A DNA stretch of 55,334 nucleotides. It comes from Gammaproteobacteria bacterium. GTDB taxonomy: Bacteria > Pseudomonadota > Gammaproteobacteria > Steroidobacterales > Steroidobacteraceae. The position numbers and the translations under genes are program-made. A model generated the notes under the pieces. That model had not been told where the DNA came from. It was given only the letters and a program-made list of their open reading frames with translations, and made no database searches. The stretch is from assembly GCA_030040715.1 (NCBI GenBank), contig JASHTF010000146.1:1-55334 (forward strand). The letters run 5' to 3'. How positions within the stretch are numbered: position 1 is the stretch's first letter; every line of letters begins with the position of its first letter. Shown here piece after piece: positions 47,626 to 55,334 of the stretch.

Positions 47626-50552
47626 GCGATCGTCGAGACCCTCTGATTGGCGCAGTCGAGCGACAACGTGCGCGCTGCTCGCCAGCGCTGGTACAGCGCC
47701 TCCCCGGCGCCGATCACCGCCGGTATGCCGAGCTCATTGGCGCGAATCGCCATGTGAGAGTTGGCTCCTCCGAACTGGGTGATGAAACCGGCAATGCCGC
47801 GCGTGAAGATCCAATCGAAACCGGGATCGGCACTCGGCACAAACAGGATTCTCCCCGCGAACCGCTCGGCAGGCTCGGCGATCGAGGCGACCGGCGCCGT
47901 GACGCTCTTGGCGGTCACGAAGTTCGGCGCGCTGGGAGGAAGGTGGAATGCAAACACGTCATCCCTGGATGTGATCAGTGGCGGCAATGCGAGCTTGGAG
48001 GTCAAGGCGTGTTGCTTCTTGCCGCGTGCAATGCTCTCGGACAGCGCAGCGTGAACCGAGCCGCTCTCACTCTGCAGCCTGCGGATGGTGTCGTAATCCA
48101 GAAAGGAGCAGTCCTCGGCATCGATTCCGTGCTCGTGCCCGAGCTGTCGAATCAGAGACAGCGCATCGCTCAGGCTGCGGGTGAACACGAATTTGGCGTA
48201 TTCGCGTCCCTCGATCCCTCCCTTGATGAACTCCATCAGGCCGAGAACGTCGGTATCGATCTGGTGCTGCCCGAGCAGCCGATCGATGCTGCGCAGCTGG
48301 TCGATCGACAAAGCAAACCGAGGCCGGCCGGCGGTCGGCCGGCGAGCAGCCGACCAGTCGAAATAGACCTCGGGAGCCTCATCGTAGCGCGGCGACAGGA
48401 TGTCGTAGGTTCCGGGTCGCAGATGACCGTAGCGCGCCAGGAACTCTTCTCTGGAAAGCTGCGCAAAGTCCTCGCCGATCCTCGATCCTACCGTGTCCAC
48501 GCTGCCGAGGAATCTCGTGTAATCATCCGCTTCGAGCACACCGACGGCGACCAGCGACTTGAGCAACTGCACGGCGACGAATCCGGCGCGGGCCAGACCC
48601 GCAAACGGCAGTGTGCCGTAACGCTTGCAGTCCTCGACCAGCCAATAGATGCGGCTGATCTTGTCGATCTTGGCTTGGCAAATCTGCGGCAGACGCTGCG
48701 CCAGGATCTCGATCTTCTCGCGGTCGCGCCGCCAGAGCGCGCGGTCGCCGCGAATGATGCCGTTGGTGAGCAGTCGCAGCTTGGTGGACAGCTCGGCAAT
48801 GTCGGCATCGCTGAAGCCATTGTGCGCCAGTCGTGCGGTGCGCTGTGGCAGGTCCAGGGTGTAGCACGAAAAGATGATCTCGAACTCGACCTTGTCGTGC
48901 AGCTGCGGCTGCGCCAGCAGGCTCTCGATATAGTAGTTCACCAGTCGCTCTGCCAGCTCGTCCGACAGATCCCGCGGTACGAACGAGTTGAAGCTGACGC
49001 GTACGTCGATATACGGCAGTCCGTGGAAGCTCACCAGCAAGGGGAAACTGCGCAGGTTCTTGTAGCCGTAGTTGTCGCGCTGATACGCCCAGATCGCGTC
49101 CGTGATGAGCTCACGATAGAGGCCCAGCGACAGCGGACGCGGCCGCAGTCCGATCATCTCGGCCGGGTTCCAATCCGGCATCACTCCGAAGATACCCTGG
49201 CGGCCATGCAGATAGGGATGCGGTCGACTGAGCAGCTCCACCTTCTGCGCGACCTCGGCGAGCGCCGATTCGACCTGTACGTCGGTGACGCCATTGATGT
49301 GCCCGACGTTCAAAGGTCGCACCTGCAGCAGGTACGGTTGCCGATCGACGCCAATCGCAAACTCCACATCGAGCGCGTCGCACTCCAGCAGCTCCTCGAG
49401 CTCGCGCAACAGGTCGATCACCGGCGCGAGTTGCGAGGGGCAAGCGGCGGCGTGTGATTTCACGCACAAGAACGTCTCGGTGTTGGCCGAGGTGCCCGAC
49501 GTCACACCATCCGTGCGCCCGGAGCGATCATCGTAGTTGATGATGTAGTAGGGAGCTGCGGTGCTGGGCTGGCGCGAGAACGCCACTCCCGCGAGAGCCA
49601 CCTGCTGCAGCATCGGCTGCACGAAAATCTGATCGTCGCCGTCGTGCCTGGACTGGAACGAAGCAATGACCTGCTCGACGGCCGCGCTGATGGCCGAGAC
49701 GCCGACCACCGCCGGTATCGACTGATAACGCCCGGCGTGGGAGTCGCCGGCGGTATCCTCACCGCGCGCGCTACTGCGCACGATCACCGGGCTGCCGCCC
49801 CATGCGGTCGAAGTGATGGAGTCGAGGATTGTTGCGGCTGTCGAATTCCAGTCGCTGACGCTGAAGCGGATCTGCGGCAGCACGCGCGCCCTGTGCAGCA
49901 GCGGCTCGAGCGCGGCGAGCGTCTCGGCCTTGGAGGCAAACGGCAGTCGCGCCTGGGCGCCGGTGCCCGGGCTCAGCAGCGGAGCGACGCAGGTGGACCA
50001 GATACGATCCGCGGCCGCGGCGACGTCGAGGCGGTGATTGTCGATGATCAGATCGGGCGCTTCGGGCAGCTCCGCCGGCACATCGAGTCCGACGATATTC
50101 GCCAGCTCGCCACGCTGAGCTGCGGAATAGATGCCCTTGCGATCGCGACGCTGCAACTCGGTGAGCGGAACGCGCAGATAGATCTCGCAGTAGCCCGGGA
50201 TGTGCGCCCGATTCCAGTGCTGCACTTCGTGGAACAACGATATCGTCGGGCAAACGACATCCTGTCCTTGGCTGGCGAGCAGTCGGCACAAGCGCGCGTT
50301 GCGCATGGCCGAGCGCCGTCGATGCGCACTGCTGTGTCCGAGCTCCTCGGCGATCGCCTCACGCAGCGCGTCGCCATCGAGCAGAACCGCCGAGCGGCCG
50401 GCGGCGCGCAGCCGCCGCCACAGTTCGAGTCCGAGGGTGCTCTTGCCGGCTCCCGACAGCCCCGTGATCCAGAATACCCGCCCCGCGATAGCGAGGCTGG
50501 GTTGCTCTGGCGAGCGTACCGGCCGTGAAACCTCTGGCGCGCGAGCGTTCAT
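47622..50552 (-). CDS. Fused CDP-amidate kinase / L-glutamine kinase (Cj1415-Cj1418-like)
   Basis: A 976-residue fusion. Residues 25-190 are an APS-kinase-type P-loop kinase: GLSGAGKST at 31-39, LLDGD, RKGIYSAAQRGELANIVGLD. Residues 230-415 are an ATP-grasp like PEP synthase: VIVRSSARGEDT near 257-268, an IFVQPMLQQVALAGVAFS strand, YLLQVRPLN near 407-415. After a long helical middle part, the C-terminal swivelling domain carries FGGANSHMAIRANELGIPAVIG with phospho-accepting His933. The last 780 residues match the length and domain order of Cj1418 (L-glutamine kinase), and the front that of Cj1415, which phosphorylates CDP-amidate at 3'. Classical PEP synthase has a PEP/pyruvate C-terminal barrel, absent here. 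First gene of the coupled operon. Confidence 0.9.
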   Translation of the reverse strand: MNARAPEVSRPVRSPEQPSLAIAGRVFWITGLSGAGKSTLGLELWRRLRAAGRSAVLLDGDALREAIAEELGHSSAHRRRSAMRNARLCRLLASQGQDVVCPTISLFHEVQHWNRAHIPGYCEIYLRVPLTELQRRDRKGIYSAAQRGELANIVGLDVPAELPEAPDLIIDNHRLDVAAAADRIWSTCVAPLLSPGTGAQARLPFASKAETLAALEPLLHRARVLPQIRFSVSDWNSTAATILDSITSTAWGGSPVIVRSSARGEDTAGDSHAGRYQSIPAVVGVSAISAAVEQVIASFQSRHDGDDQIFVQPMLQQVALAGVAFSRQPSTAAPYYIINYDDRSGRTDGVTSGTSANTETFLCVKSHAAACPSQLAPVIDLLRELEELLECDALDVEFAIGVDRQPYLLQVRPLNVGHINGVTDVQVESALAEVAQKVELLSRPHPYLHGRQGIFGVMPDWNPAEMIGLRPRPLSLGLYRELITDAIWAYQRDNYGYKNLRSFPLLVSFHGLPYIDVRVSFNSFVPRDLSDELAERLVNYYIESLLAQPQLHDKVEFEIIFSCYTLDLPQRTARLAHNGFSDADIAELSTKLRLLTNGIIRGDRALWRRDREKIEILAQRLPQICQAKIDKISRIYWLVEDCKRYGTLPFAGLARAGFVAVQLLKSLVAVGVLEADDYTRFLGSVDTVGSRIGEDFAQLSREEFLARYGHLRPGTYDILSPRYDEAPEVYFDWSAARRPTAGRPRFALSIDQLRSIDRLLGQHQIDTDVLGLMEFIKGGIEGREYAKFVFTRSLSDALSLIRQLGHEHGIDAEDCSFLDYDTIRRLQSESGSVHAALSESIARGKKQHALTSKLALPPLITSRDDVFAFHLPPSAPNFVTAKSVTAPVASIAEPAERFAGRILFVPSADPGFDWIFTRGIAGFITQFGGANSHMAIRANELGIPAVIGAGEALYQRWRAARTLSLDCANQRVSTIA

Positions 50553-50894
50553 TCAACTGACTGGGTTCCCCTTCCCCGGGCCCATCTGCCACAATTTCTT
50601 AATGCAACTGTAACGCAAATCGGAATGATTTGTGCGCGGTAGTTGCTCCACCAATTGCACTTAATGCGAGCGGCGCGCGCTCGACCGGCGCGTCGTGCCG
50701 ATGAAACCAAACAGCGCAGCGTGGACTGCTTGAGATGAGCGCCACAGGGCGGCCGACAGCGAGTCAGTCAGCTCCTACGCGCCGACGCGTCGACTCCGAC
50801 GCCTGCGAGGCAGCGCGTACGGCGGGCGCGGCGCGTACAGCGGGCGCGCGCGCGCATGCGGTGCGGTCGCGCGCAGCCGGCGCAGGAGAGAAGC
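50553..50894. promoter_or_regulatory. 342-bp gap before the phosphoramidate operon
   Basis: Between the end of the WcaJ-like gene and the start of the fusion gene on the same strand. The part near the fusion gene (about 50590-50675) is noticeably AT-richer than its surroundings and contains two copies of CTTAATGC 62 bp apart (50598 and 50660), so a separate promoter is likely here. No convincing -35/-10 pair was identified. The remainder is very GC-rich without a credible gene. Confidence 0.4.
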
Positions 50895-52421
50895 TCAGTA
50901 GGCCTTATCGCCCCGGACCACGAGTGGGACGCTGCGGCACAGGATCTTCAGGTCGAGCCACAGAGACCAGTTGTTCAGATAGTCGATATCGTACTCGATG
51001 CGCCGGTGCATCTTGTCGAGGGTATCGGTCTCTCCGCGCAGACCGTGCACCTGCGCCCAACCGGTAATACCCGGGCGCACTTTGTGGCGGACCATGTAGC
51101 CGCTGATGAGCTTGCGGTATTGCTCGTTGTGGGCGACGGCGTGAGGACGCGGCCCGACGAAGCTCATCTGACCTGCCAGCACGTTCAGGATCTGAGGCAG
51201 CTCATCGAGTGAGGTTCGCCGCAGGAAGCGGCCGAGGCTGGTGCAGCGCTCGTCGTTGCGCGTCGCCTGGGCGACGGTCGTGCCATCCTCGCACACGGTC
51301 ATGGTGCGGAACTTGTAGACGTAGATCTCCTCGCCATTGAGCCCGTAGCGTCGCTGCTTGAACAGCACCGGTCCACCGGACGTCAGTTTGACTGCCGCAG
51401 CGATGAACAGCAGCAGCGGTGCGGCGATCGGCAGACCGACCAGCGCGAGCACGATGTCGAACACGCGCTTGCTGAGTCCTGGCATGCCCCGGTGCGGAGT
51501 CTCGCACACCGCGAGCGCGGGGATGCCGTGGATCTCGACGCAGCGTGGCTGCACCAGGTTGAACGCAAAGATGTTCGCCGGTACCAGGTAGATCGAAGCG
51601 GTGGTGTCGCGCAGCTGTTGCAGCAGCTGCGCCATCCGTGGCTCGGTCGAGATGGGCAGCGCGATGTAGATTGCATCGACGGCGTTACGGCGGACAAAGT
51701 CGACCACCTCGGCGCAGGTGCCGGCCCACTGCTCGGGGGCGAGCTGCGGCAGCCGCGACGGATCGCGAAAGTCGAAGAAGCCGAGGAACCGGCCGCTGTA
51801 GGTACCTTCCTGGACGCGCTTGGCGAGCTCGAGACCCGCGTCGGTCGCGCCGATGATGATGTGACGGCAGGTGGTGTCGCGCGACGTGGTCCACCAGCGG
51901 GCCAGGCGCGTGGCGGCGAAATTCGACGCCATCAGTGCTGCCGGGGTGATAAAAAACCATGCTGTCAAGGCCCCGACTCCCACCAGATGGGTGACACCCA
52001 GGGTGGTGATTAAAAACAACAGCAACGCGAAGATGATGCCCCACTGCAACAGCAGCCGCGGCAGACTCGGTTGCAGCTCACGCTCGCCGTTGGCAGTCGC
52101 GCGCAGCTCCGGGGTCGTCAGGATGCGATCCGATAATACGAAGGTGATCAGTGCCAGCGCCAGAAAGCCGCTCGAGAAGTGCGAGCTATCGAGCCACATG
52201 CAGGTCGCGAGCGTCGCCACCGCTACGCTCGGCCCCAATAATTCCTGCAACAGCGTGACCGCGGGCGGCTGGGCCGTGCCGAGACGAAATTCGGTCTGAC
52301 CAAGCGAGTTGATGACCGGCCGCGTGGCCGCGGCGGCGGGGGCCTCGAACGGGGCTGCGCTGCTCCGGAAGGCGGCGCCCCCCGGAAGCGGCACGTCTCG
52401 CATCAAGCTATTTTGCGGCAT
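50895..52421 (-). CDS. Undecaprenyl-phosphate sugar phosphotransferase (WcaJ/EpsE-like)
   Basis: A 508-residue polyprenyl glycosylphosphotransferase. The N-terminal region has about four transmembrane helices (residues 65-190), followed by a Rossmann-like CoA-binding domain (HIIIGATDAGLELAKRV) and the C-terminal bacterial sugar transferase domain. That domain has KRVFDIVLALVGLPIAAPLL, the FKQRRYGLNGEEIYVYKFRTM motif, RTSLDELPQILNVL and RPHAVAHNEQYRK with PGITGWAQV. It transfers a sugar-1-phosphate to undecaprenyl phosphate and so starts the exopolysaccharide repeat unit at the inner membrane. Divergent from the EpsL-like barrel gene across a repeat-bearing control region. Confidence 0.92.
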   Translation of the reverse strand: MPQNSLMRDVPLPGGAAFRSSAAPFEAPAAAATRPVINSLGQTEFRLGTAQPPAVTLLQELLGPSVAVATLATCMWLDSSHFSSGFLALALITFVLSDRILTTPELRATANGERELQPSLPRLLLQWGIIFALLLFLITTLGVTHLVGVGALTAWFFITPAALMASNFAATRLARWWTTSRDTTCRHIIIGATDAGLELAKRVQEGTYSGRFLGFFDFRDPSRLPQLAPEQWAGTCAEVVDFVRRNAVDAIYIALPISTEPRMAQLLQQLRDTTASIYLVPANIFAFNLVQPRCVEIHGIPALAVCETPHRGMPGLSKRVFDIVLALVGLPIAAPLLLFIAAAVKLTSGGPVLFKQRRYGLNGEEIYVYKFRTMTVCEDGTTVAQATRNDERCTSLGRFLRRTSLDELPQILNVLAGQMSFVGPRPHAVAHNEQYRKLISGYMVRHKVRPGITGWAQVHGLRGETDTLDKMHRRIEYDIDYLNNWSLWLDLKILCRSVPLVVRGDKAY

Positions 52422-52800
52422 CTGATTGAGACCCCTGGCGGGAGACCTGGTGGCTAAGCACTATTGTCGTGGCGCCAGCTGTGTACCGTCGCTCAGTGAA
52501 TACGCGATGCGGTCACAAACATGCACCTACGTGGTCTGACGAAACGCAAACCGATGCCAGACGAGTCCGTACAAATATGGCTGCCCGTACTACAATCGTT
52601 TTGGTTCAGGGGTTGAGACCGTCACAGTCCGCTTTGGTTCAGGTATTGAGACCATAGAGACCGCCGCAATCCGGTCTGTATTCTGAGGCCTGCCTCACAG
52701 GATGAGCAATCTTGACAATTACAGCGAACTGCGATGGGACTTCGGTTGCCGCATTATGTACAGTGACTCTGCGCCACCAAGTCGGCGTACGGAGTTGAGC
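52422..52800. promoter_or_regulatory. Divergent EPS control region with repeated motif
   Basis: 379 bp between the initiating transferase and the outer-membrane barrel gene. The 9-mer RTTGAGACC occurs three times in the same orientation (52425-52433, 52612-52620, 52645-52653). The last two are part of a 21-bp direct repeat and lie 33 bp apart, three helical turns. TACAAT at 52591 is a possible -10 on the plus strand. This looks like an operator region for a regulator of the locus. Confidence 0.55.
52600..52653 (+). repeat. 21-bp direct repeat, 33-bp period
   Basis: Two copies (52600-52620 and 52633-52653) share TTTGGTTCAGG, then two differing bases, then TTGAGACC. Each copy is itself a loose inverted repeat (GGTTCA / TGAGACC). 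The 33-bp period puts both on the same DNA face. Confidence 0.75.
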
Positions 52801-54027
52801 ATGCGGCGTGCGGTTGGAATTGCCTGTCTGTGGGCGATGTTGCTGCCCGCGACGGCATGGGCGCAGCTGAGCACCAAGCTCGCCGCGATCGGCGGCTATC
52901 AGTACGACAGCAACGTCTACGATGTGCAGTCTGGACTTCCGGTCCCAGGAACCGCCGATTTTCACTACGGCGACTCGTATTACTCCTACGGCGGCCAACT
53001 CGATCTTAGGGAGACCTATGGCCAGCAAACCTGGTTTGCGACGGCAGCAGCGAGCCACTTCACCTACGATCATTTCACCGAGCTGACCCACAACGAATAT
53101 CGACTCGACGGTGGCTGGAACTGGCGGCTCGGCGGCGATTGGTACGGTACGCTCGAGGTGTCGCGCACGCGCACCATGGTTGCATTCACCGAGATCGTGC
53201 AGCTGGAGCTGGCGCTGGCCACCGACCAGCGCGAGAACGCGCTGGTAGGAGTCGAATTCGTGCCGGATTGGCGGCTGGAGGCGAGCGGCTTTACGCACCA
53301 GACCCGCGAGCCGCTGCTCAACGAACCCAATCTGCAGCTCACCGAGTCTTCGGGTGCGCTGGCGCTCAAATACGTCGGCGTCACTGGCCTGACCGGAGGC
53401 CTGACGGGCGGCTATACGCACGGCAGCTACACCGACGCCGGCGCGGCTGCGACTCTGGCGGTATTGTTTCCCACCTTCGCTTATGACCAGACCACCGTGG
53501 CACTGACGGCCACCTACCAGCCGTCGGCTCCGTCCGCGCTTGGACCCGCCGGGCCATCCACGTTCGACGGCGCGGTCGGCTGGTCACAGCGCACCTCGCC
53601 TACCGGGTTTGATCAGGTGTCAGGGGTAACCGGGCACCTCGACTACAAGAACCAGCTCACCGGGAAGACGTCGGTGCAGATCGCGCTCGACCGCGCGATC
53701 AACAACTACCTGACCAATGCCGGCGCCGAGATCGACACGTCGGCGAGCATGAGCGCGCTCTGGCAGGCAACCTATCGGATCAGTGTTGCGCCCAGTTACT
53801 CCTGGCTGTATCGCTTTTTGCCCGACCAGGGGTTCATCCCGAATACCAATCGCGGCGATCACCTGCAGTTCGCCGCCCTGGTGATCAACTACGTCCCGCG
53901 TGCGTGGCTCGACATCAAGCCGTACGTCAATTTCCAGACGCGCAAATCCAACTACTTCGGCGCCAATTTCAATGCGACCGTCTATGGAGCTACGCTCACC
54001 GTGTCCTGGCAGCATCCGCCGCCGTGA
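52801..54027 (+). CDS. Outer-membrane beta-barrel, EpsL-like
   Basis: A 408-residue protein with a signal peptide (MRRAVGIACLWAMLLPATAWAQ) and a chain of amphipathic beta-strands rich in Tyr, Thr and Gly ending in TVSWQHPPP, typical of barrel-type polysaccharide-locus proteins such as EpsL or BBP2-type porins. GGYQYDSNVYD right after the signal is characteristic of the group. GGAG precedes the chosen ATG; the frame is open to 52702. It likely assists export of the polymer through the outer membrane. It ends in 10-bp tandem repeats containing its stop codon. Confidence 0.8.
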   Translation: MRRAVGIACLWAMLLPATAWAQLSTKLAAIGGYQYDSNVYDVQSGLPVPGTADFHYGDSYYSYGGQLDLRETYGQQTWFATAAASHFTYDHFTELTHNEYRLDGGWNWRLGGDWYGTLEVSRTRTMVAFTEIVQLELALATDQRENALVGVEFVPDWRLEASGFTHQTREPLLNEPNLQLTESSGALALKYVGVTGLTGGLTGGYTHGSYTDAGAAATLAVLFPTFAYDQTTVALTATYQPSAPSALGPAGPSTFDGAVGWSQRTSPTGFDQVSGVTGHLDYKNQLTGKTSVQIALDRAINNYLTNAGAEIDTSASMSALWQATYRISVAPSYSWLYRFLPDQGFIPNTNRGDHLQFAALVINYVPRAWLDIKPYVNFQTRKSNYFGANFNATVYGATLTVSWQHPPP

Positions 54028-54060
54028 GCCGCCGTGAGCCGCCGTGAGACGCCGTGAGCG
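54021..54060. repeat. 10-bp tandem repeat over a stop codon (4 units)
   Basis: Four units GCCGTGAGNN run from the last codon of the EpsL-like gene to the stop of the convergent lipoprotein gene. Because 10 is not a multiple of 3, the successive TGA triplets (54025, 54035, 54045, 54055) give plus-strand stops in all three frames. Confidence 0.85.
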
Positions 54061-54753
54061 TCAGGAAGTGACGGTGACGCTGACCTGATTTGATGGAGCG
54101 CTCTGCACTCCGAGCGCGGTGTAGGCGCTGACCTGAAAGTAATAGGTACCTGGAGCCAGGCCGCTCACCGTGAAGCTGCCGGTGTTGACGCCACCGGTCT
54201 CGTCATTGATCAGATTCGCGGGCTCGGAGCTGTCCGTCCCGTAGTAGATATAGAAGCCCGCGAGATCAGACAGCGGGCTGCCGTCGGTATCGCTGACGGG
54301 TGGACTCCAGGCCAGCGTCACGCTGCCCGGGCCGTCGGATGCTGCTGCGGTACCGTTGCCGACGGTGACCGAGAACGCCGGCAGCGCGGCGCTCTGGCCG
54401 CCGTTGCTCGCGCGGATCACGATGTCGTGGTAGACACCGACGTTCGCGCTGCCGGGCGTACCCTGTAACTGACCGGTTACGGTGCTGAAGCTCGCCCAGC
54501 TCGGGATGTTCTCGATGCTATAGCCGACGGTGCCCGATGCATCGGCGACGGCCGGCTGGAATGAATACAGGCTCCCCACCGATGCCGCGGTCGGTGGGGT
54601 ACCTGTGATCGTCAGAGATGCGGCGGATCCGCCGGCAGAGGTTGAAGTCGCAGTGCTCGATGAAGCCGAGTCGTTACAGCCGGCCAATGCGACCAGCAGG
54701 CACGCGGCCACGAACAGCCCGCACAGACTTCGGCCTCGCGCCACTGGACCCAT
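54061..54753 (-). CDS. Lipoprotein with putative Ig and fibronectin type III domains
   Basis: A 230-residue protein with a lipoprotein signal (LLVALAGC) and a Ser/Thr-rich linker. It then has a putative Ig-like domain (about 50-130: VGSLYSFQPAVADASG, PSWASFSTVTGQLQGTPG) and one FN3 domain (about 135-230: GSVTLAWSPP, DLAGFYIYYGT, GTYYFQVSAYTALGVQSAPS). Such domains mediate binding at the surface and are common beside extracellular polysaccharide genes. No catalytic domain. Confidence 0.85.
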   Translation of the reverse strand: MGPVARGRSLCGLFVAACLLVALAGCNDSASSSTATSTSAGGSAASLTITGTPPTAASVGSLYSFQPAVADASGTVGYSIENIPSWASFSTVTGQLQGTPGSANVGVYHDIVIRASNGGQSAALPAFSVTVGNGTAAASDGPGSVTLAWSPPVSDTDGSPLSDLAGFYIYYGTDSSEPANLINDETGGVNTGSFTVSGLAPGTYYFQVSAYTALGVQSAPSNQVSVTVTS

Positions 54754-54942
54754 GAGCTTCCCTCCCAGTCATCTGCTCAAGTTCGCGCGAGATGCTAGGA
54801 GTGATGCGTGAAGTCCTACAACGTGTCGGTGTTCTCTGACATGTCGCTGAACGGCGTAGTTGCACGTCGTTGTGAGGCGCTGACGTGAATGAAGCCGTGC
54901 CGATTGAGCTGCGTGCAGCGGGTTGCAGAAGCGTCGACTCGG

Positions 54943-55334
54943 TCACGCGCAGGCTGCGGACCAGTTCACGGCGCTGATGTTCGAATGATGCTTGCCTTCG
55001 AGAATCGCACGCCACCACTGCTCATTGTCCAGGTACCACTGGAACGTGCTCTGCAGCCCCGCCGGCAGGGTCACCGCGGGTCGGAAGCCGAGCGTCCGCT
55101 CGATCTTGTCGCAATCGGTCGCGTAGCGTCGGTCGTGACCGGGTCGGTCCTGAACGAACGTGATCAGCCGCGCCGTCGCTTCGCCGTGGCTCGCAGGACA
55201 TAGCGGATAGCGCGCGCGCAGAGCTGCATTGGCTTGAAACAAGCGATCGGCGATCGCGCACAGGTCACGTACCAGCTCGAGGTTGGTGCATTCGCTCCGG
55301 CCACCGATGTTGTAGACCTCGCTCTGTTGCCCGG
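54943..55334 (-). CDS. rmlB: dTDP-glucose 4,6-dehydratase, C-terminal part (cut by window end)
   Basis: The frame runs off the window edge; about 130 C-terminal residues are visible. SEVYNIGGRSECTNLELVRDLC is the RmlB C-terminal signature, followed by ITFVQDRPGHDRRYATDCDKIERTLGFRP and an ending TFQWYLDNEQWWRAI, all as in RmlB. The catalytic TDE/YxxxK part lies outside. RmlB makes dTDP-4-keto-6-deoxyglucose, the precursor of rhamnose and related deoxysugars, so the polymer here probably contains a 6-deoxyhexose. Related epimerase/dehydratases are less likely given the RPGHD motif. Confidence 0.92.
   Translation of the reverse strand, partial: GQQSEVYNIGGRSECTNLELVRDLCAIADRLFQANAALRARYPLCPASHGEATARLITFVQDRPGHDRRYATDCDKIERTLGFRPAVTLPAGLQSTFQWYLDNEQWWRAILEGKHHSNISAVNWSAACA

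Noticed and set aside
47754-49457. A 567-codon plus-strand open frame opposite the kinase fusion gene
   Set aside because: It is antisense to a clearly recognisable gene, shows no domain resemblance and has the biased composition of a GC-rich shadow frame.
47622-50552. Reading this gene as a PEP synthase with a sulfate-assimilation kinase
   Set aside because: There is no PEP/pyruvate-binding C-terminal barrel and no sulfurylase or PAPS reductase nearby, while cytidylyltransferase and CDP-glutamine-hydrolase-like genes are coupled to it.
52600-52653. Start of a CRISPR array
   Set aside because: Only two imperfect copies with a 12-bp gap and no cas genes; better explained as regulator sites.

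Overview
The window is a GC-rich bacterial chromosome segment with densely packed genes, many overlapping by 4 bp (ATGA or GTGA). Gene content (DUF6152/DUF6644 families, class III extradiol dioxygenase, EpsL-like barrel, WcaJ-like transferase) suggests a Gammaproteobacterium, perhaps near Steroidobacterales/Nevskiales. That placement is an inference from families, not from a marker gene. No rRNA, tRNA, insertion sequence or CRISPR array was seen.

Region 1 (0.1-13.3 kb) is an aromatic-catabolism island: MFS transporter, IclR regulator, LigB-type dioxygenase, two FAH-family hydrolases, aldehyde dehydrogenase and a Rieske oxygenase. A divergent aminotransferase / FAD-monooxygenase / serine hydrolase operon follows. 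Together they fit oxygenation, meta ring cleavage and processing of the semialdehyde and enol products. The substrate cannot be read from the sequence.

Region 2 (13.3-20.4 kb) holds small membrane proteins, a PadR regulator coupled to a stand-alone permease-prefix protein, and an HDOD protein. It also has a coupled operon: APH-type kinase, class III PLP enzyme (phospho-lyase type) and a GHL15-like glycosidase.

Region 3 (20.5-32.3 kb) contains a periplasmic/membrane operon of poorly described families ending in a c-type cytochrome lipoprotein. A run of exported hydrolases follows (paralogous secreted protein, phosphodiesterase, formamidase-like protein, alpha-carbonic anhydrase). Divergent to that run is a three-polypeptide nitrile hydratase/thiocyanate-hydrolase-type enzyme with a His-rich N-terminus. 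TlpA-like and DsrE-like exported proteins close the region.

Region 4 (32.7-40.2 kb) has a double alpha/beta-hydrolase, a flavin amine oxidase, ApbE with a coupled small membrane protein, two tandem DUF1566 proteins, a GT61 glycosyltransferase and an FMN-binding-domain protein that is a plausible ApbE substrate.

Region 5 (40.4-55.3 kb) is an exopolysaccharide locus: WcaJ-like initiating transferase, two GT4 enzymes, aldo/keto reductase, EpsL-like barrel, Ig/FN3 lipoprotein and RmlB (cut by the window edge). Embedded in it is the most notable system, a five-gene translationally coupled operon (50552 to 44077, minus strand). It matches, enzyme for enzyme, the Campylobacter jejuni O-methyl phosphoramidate (MeOPN) capsule pathway (Cj1415-Cj1420). 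The CDP-amidate kinase (Cj1415-like) and L-glutamine kinase (Cj1418-like) are fused in one 976-residue protein. A sulfotransferase-fold protein sits where the phosphoramidate transferase would be expected. The inferred product is a phosphoramidate-decorated polysaccharide outside Campylobacter.
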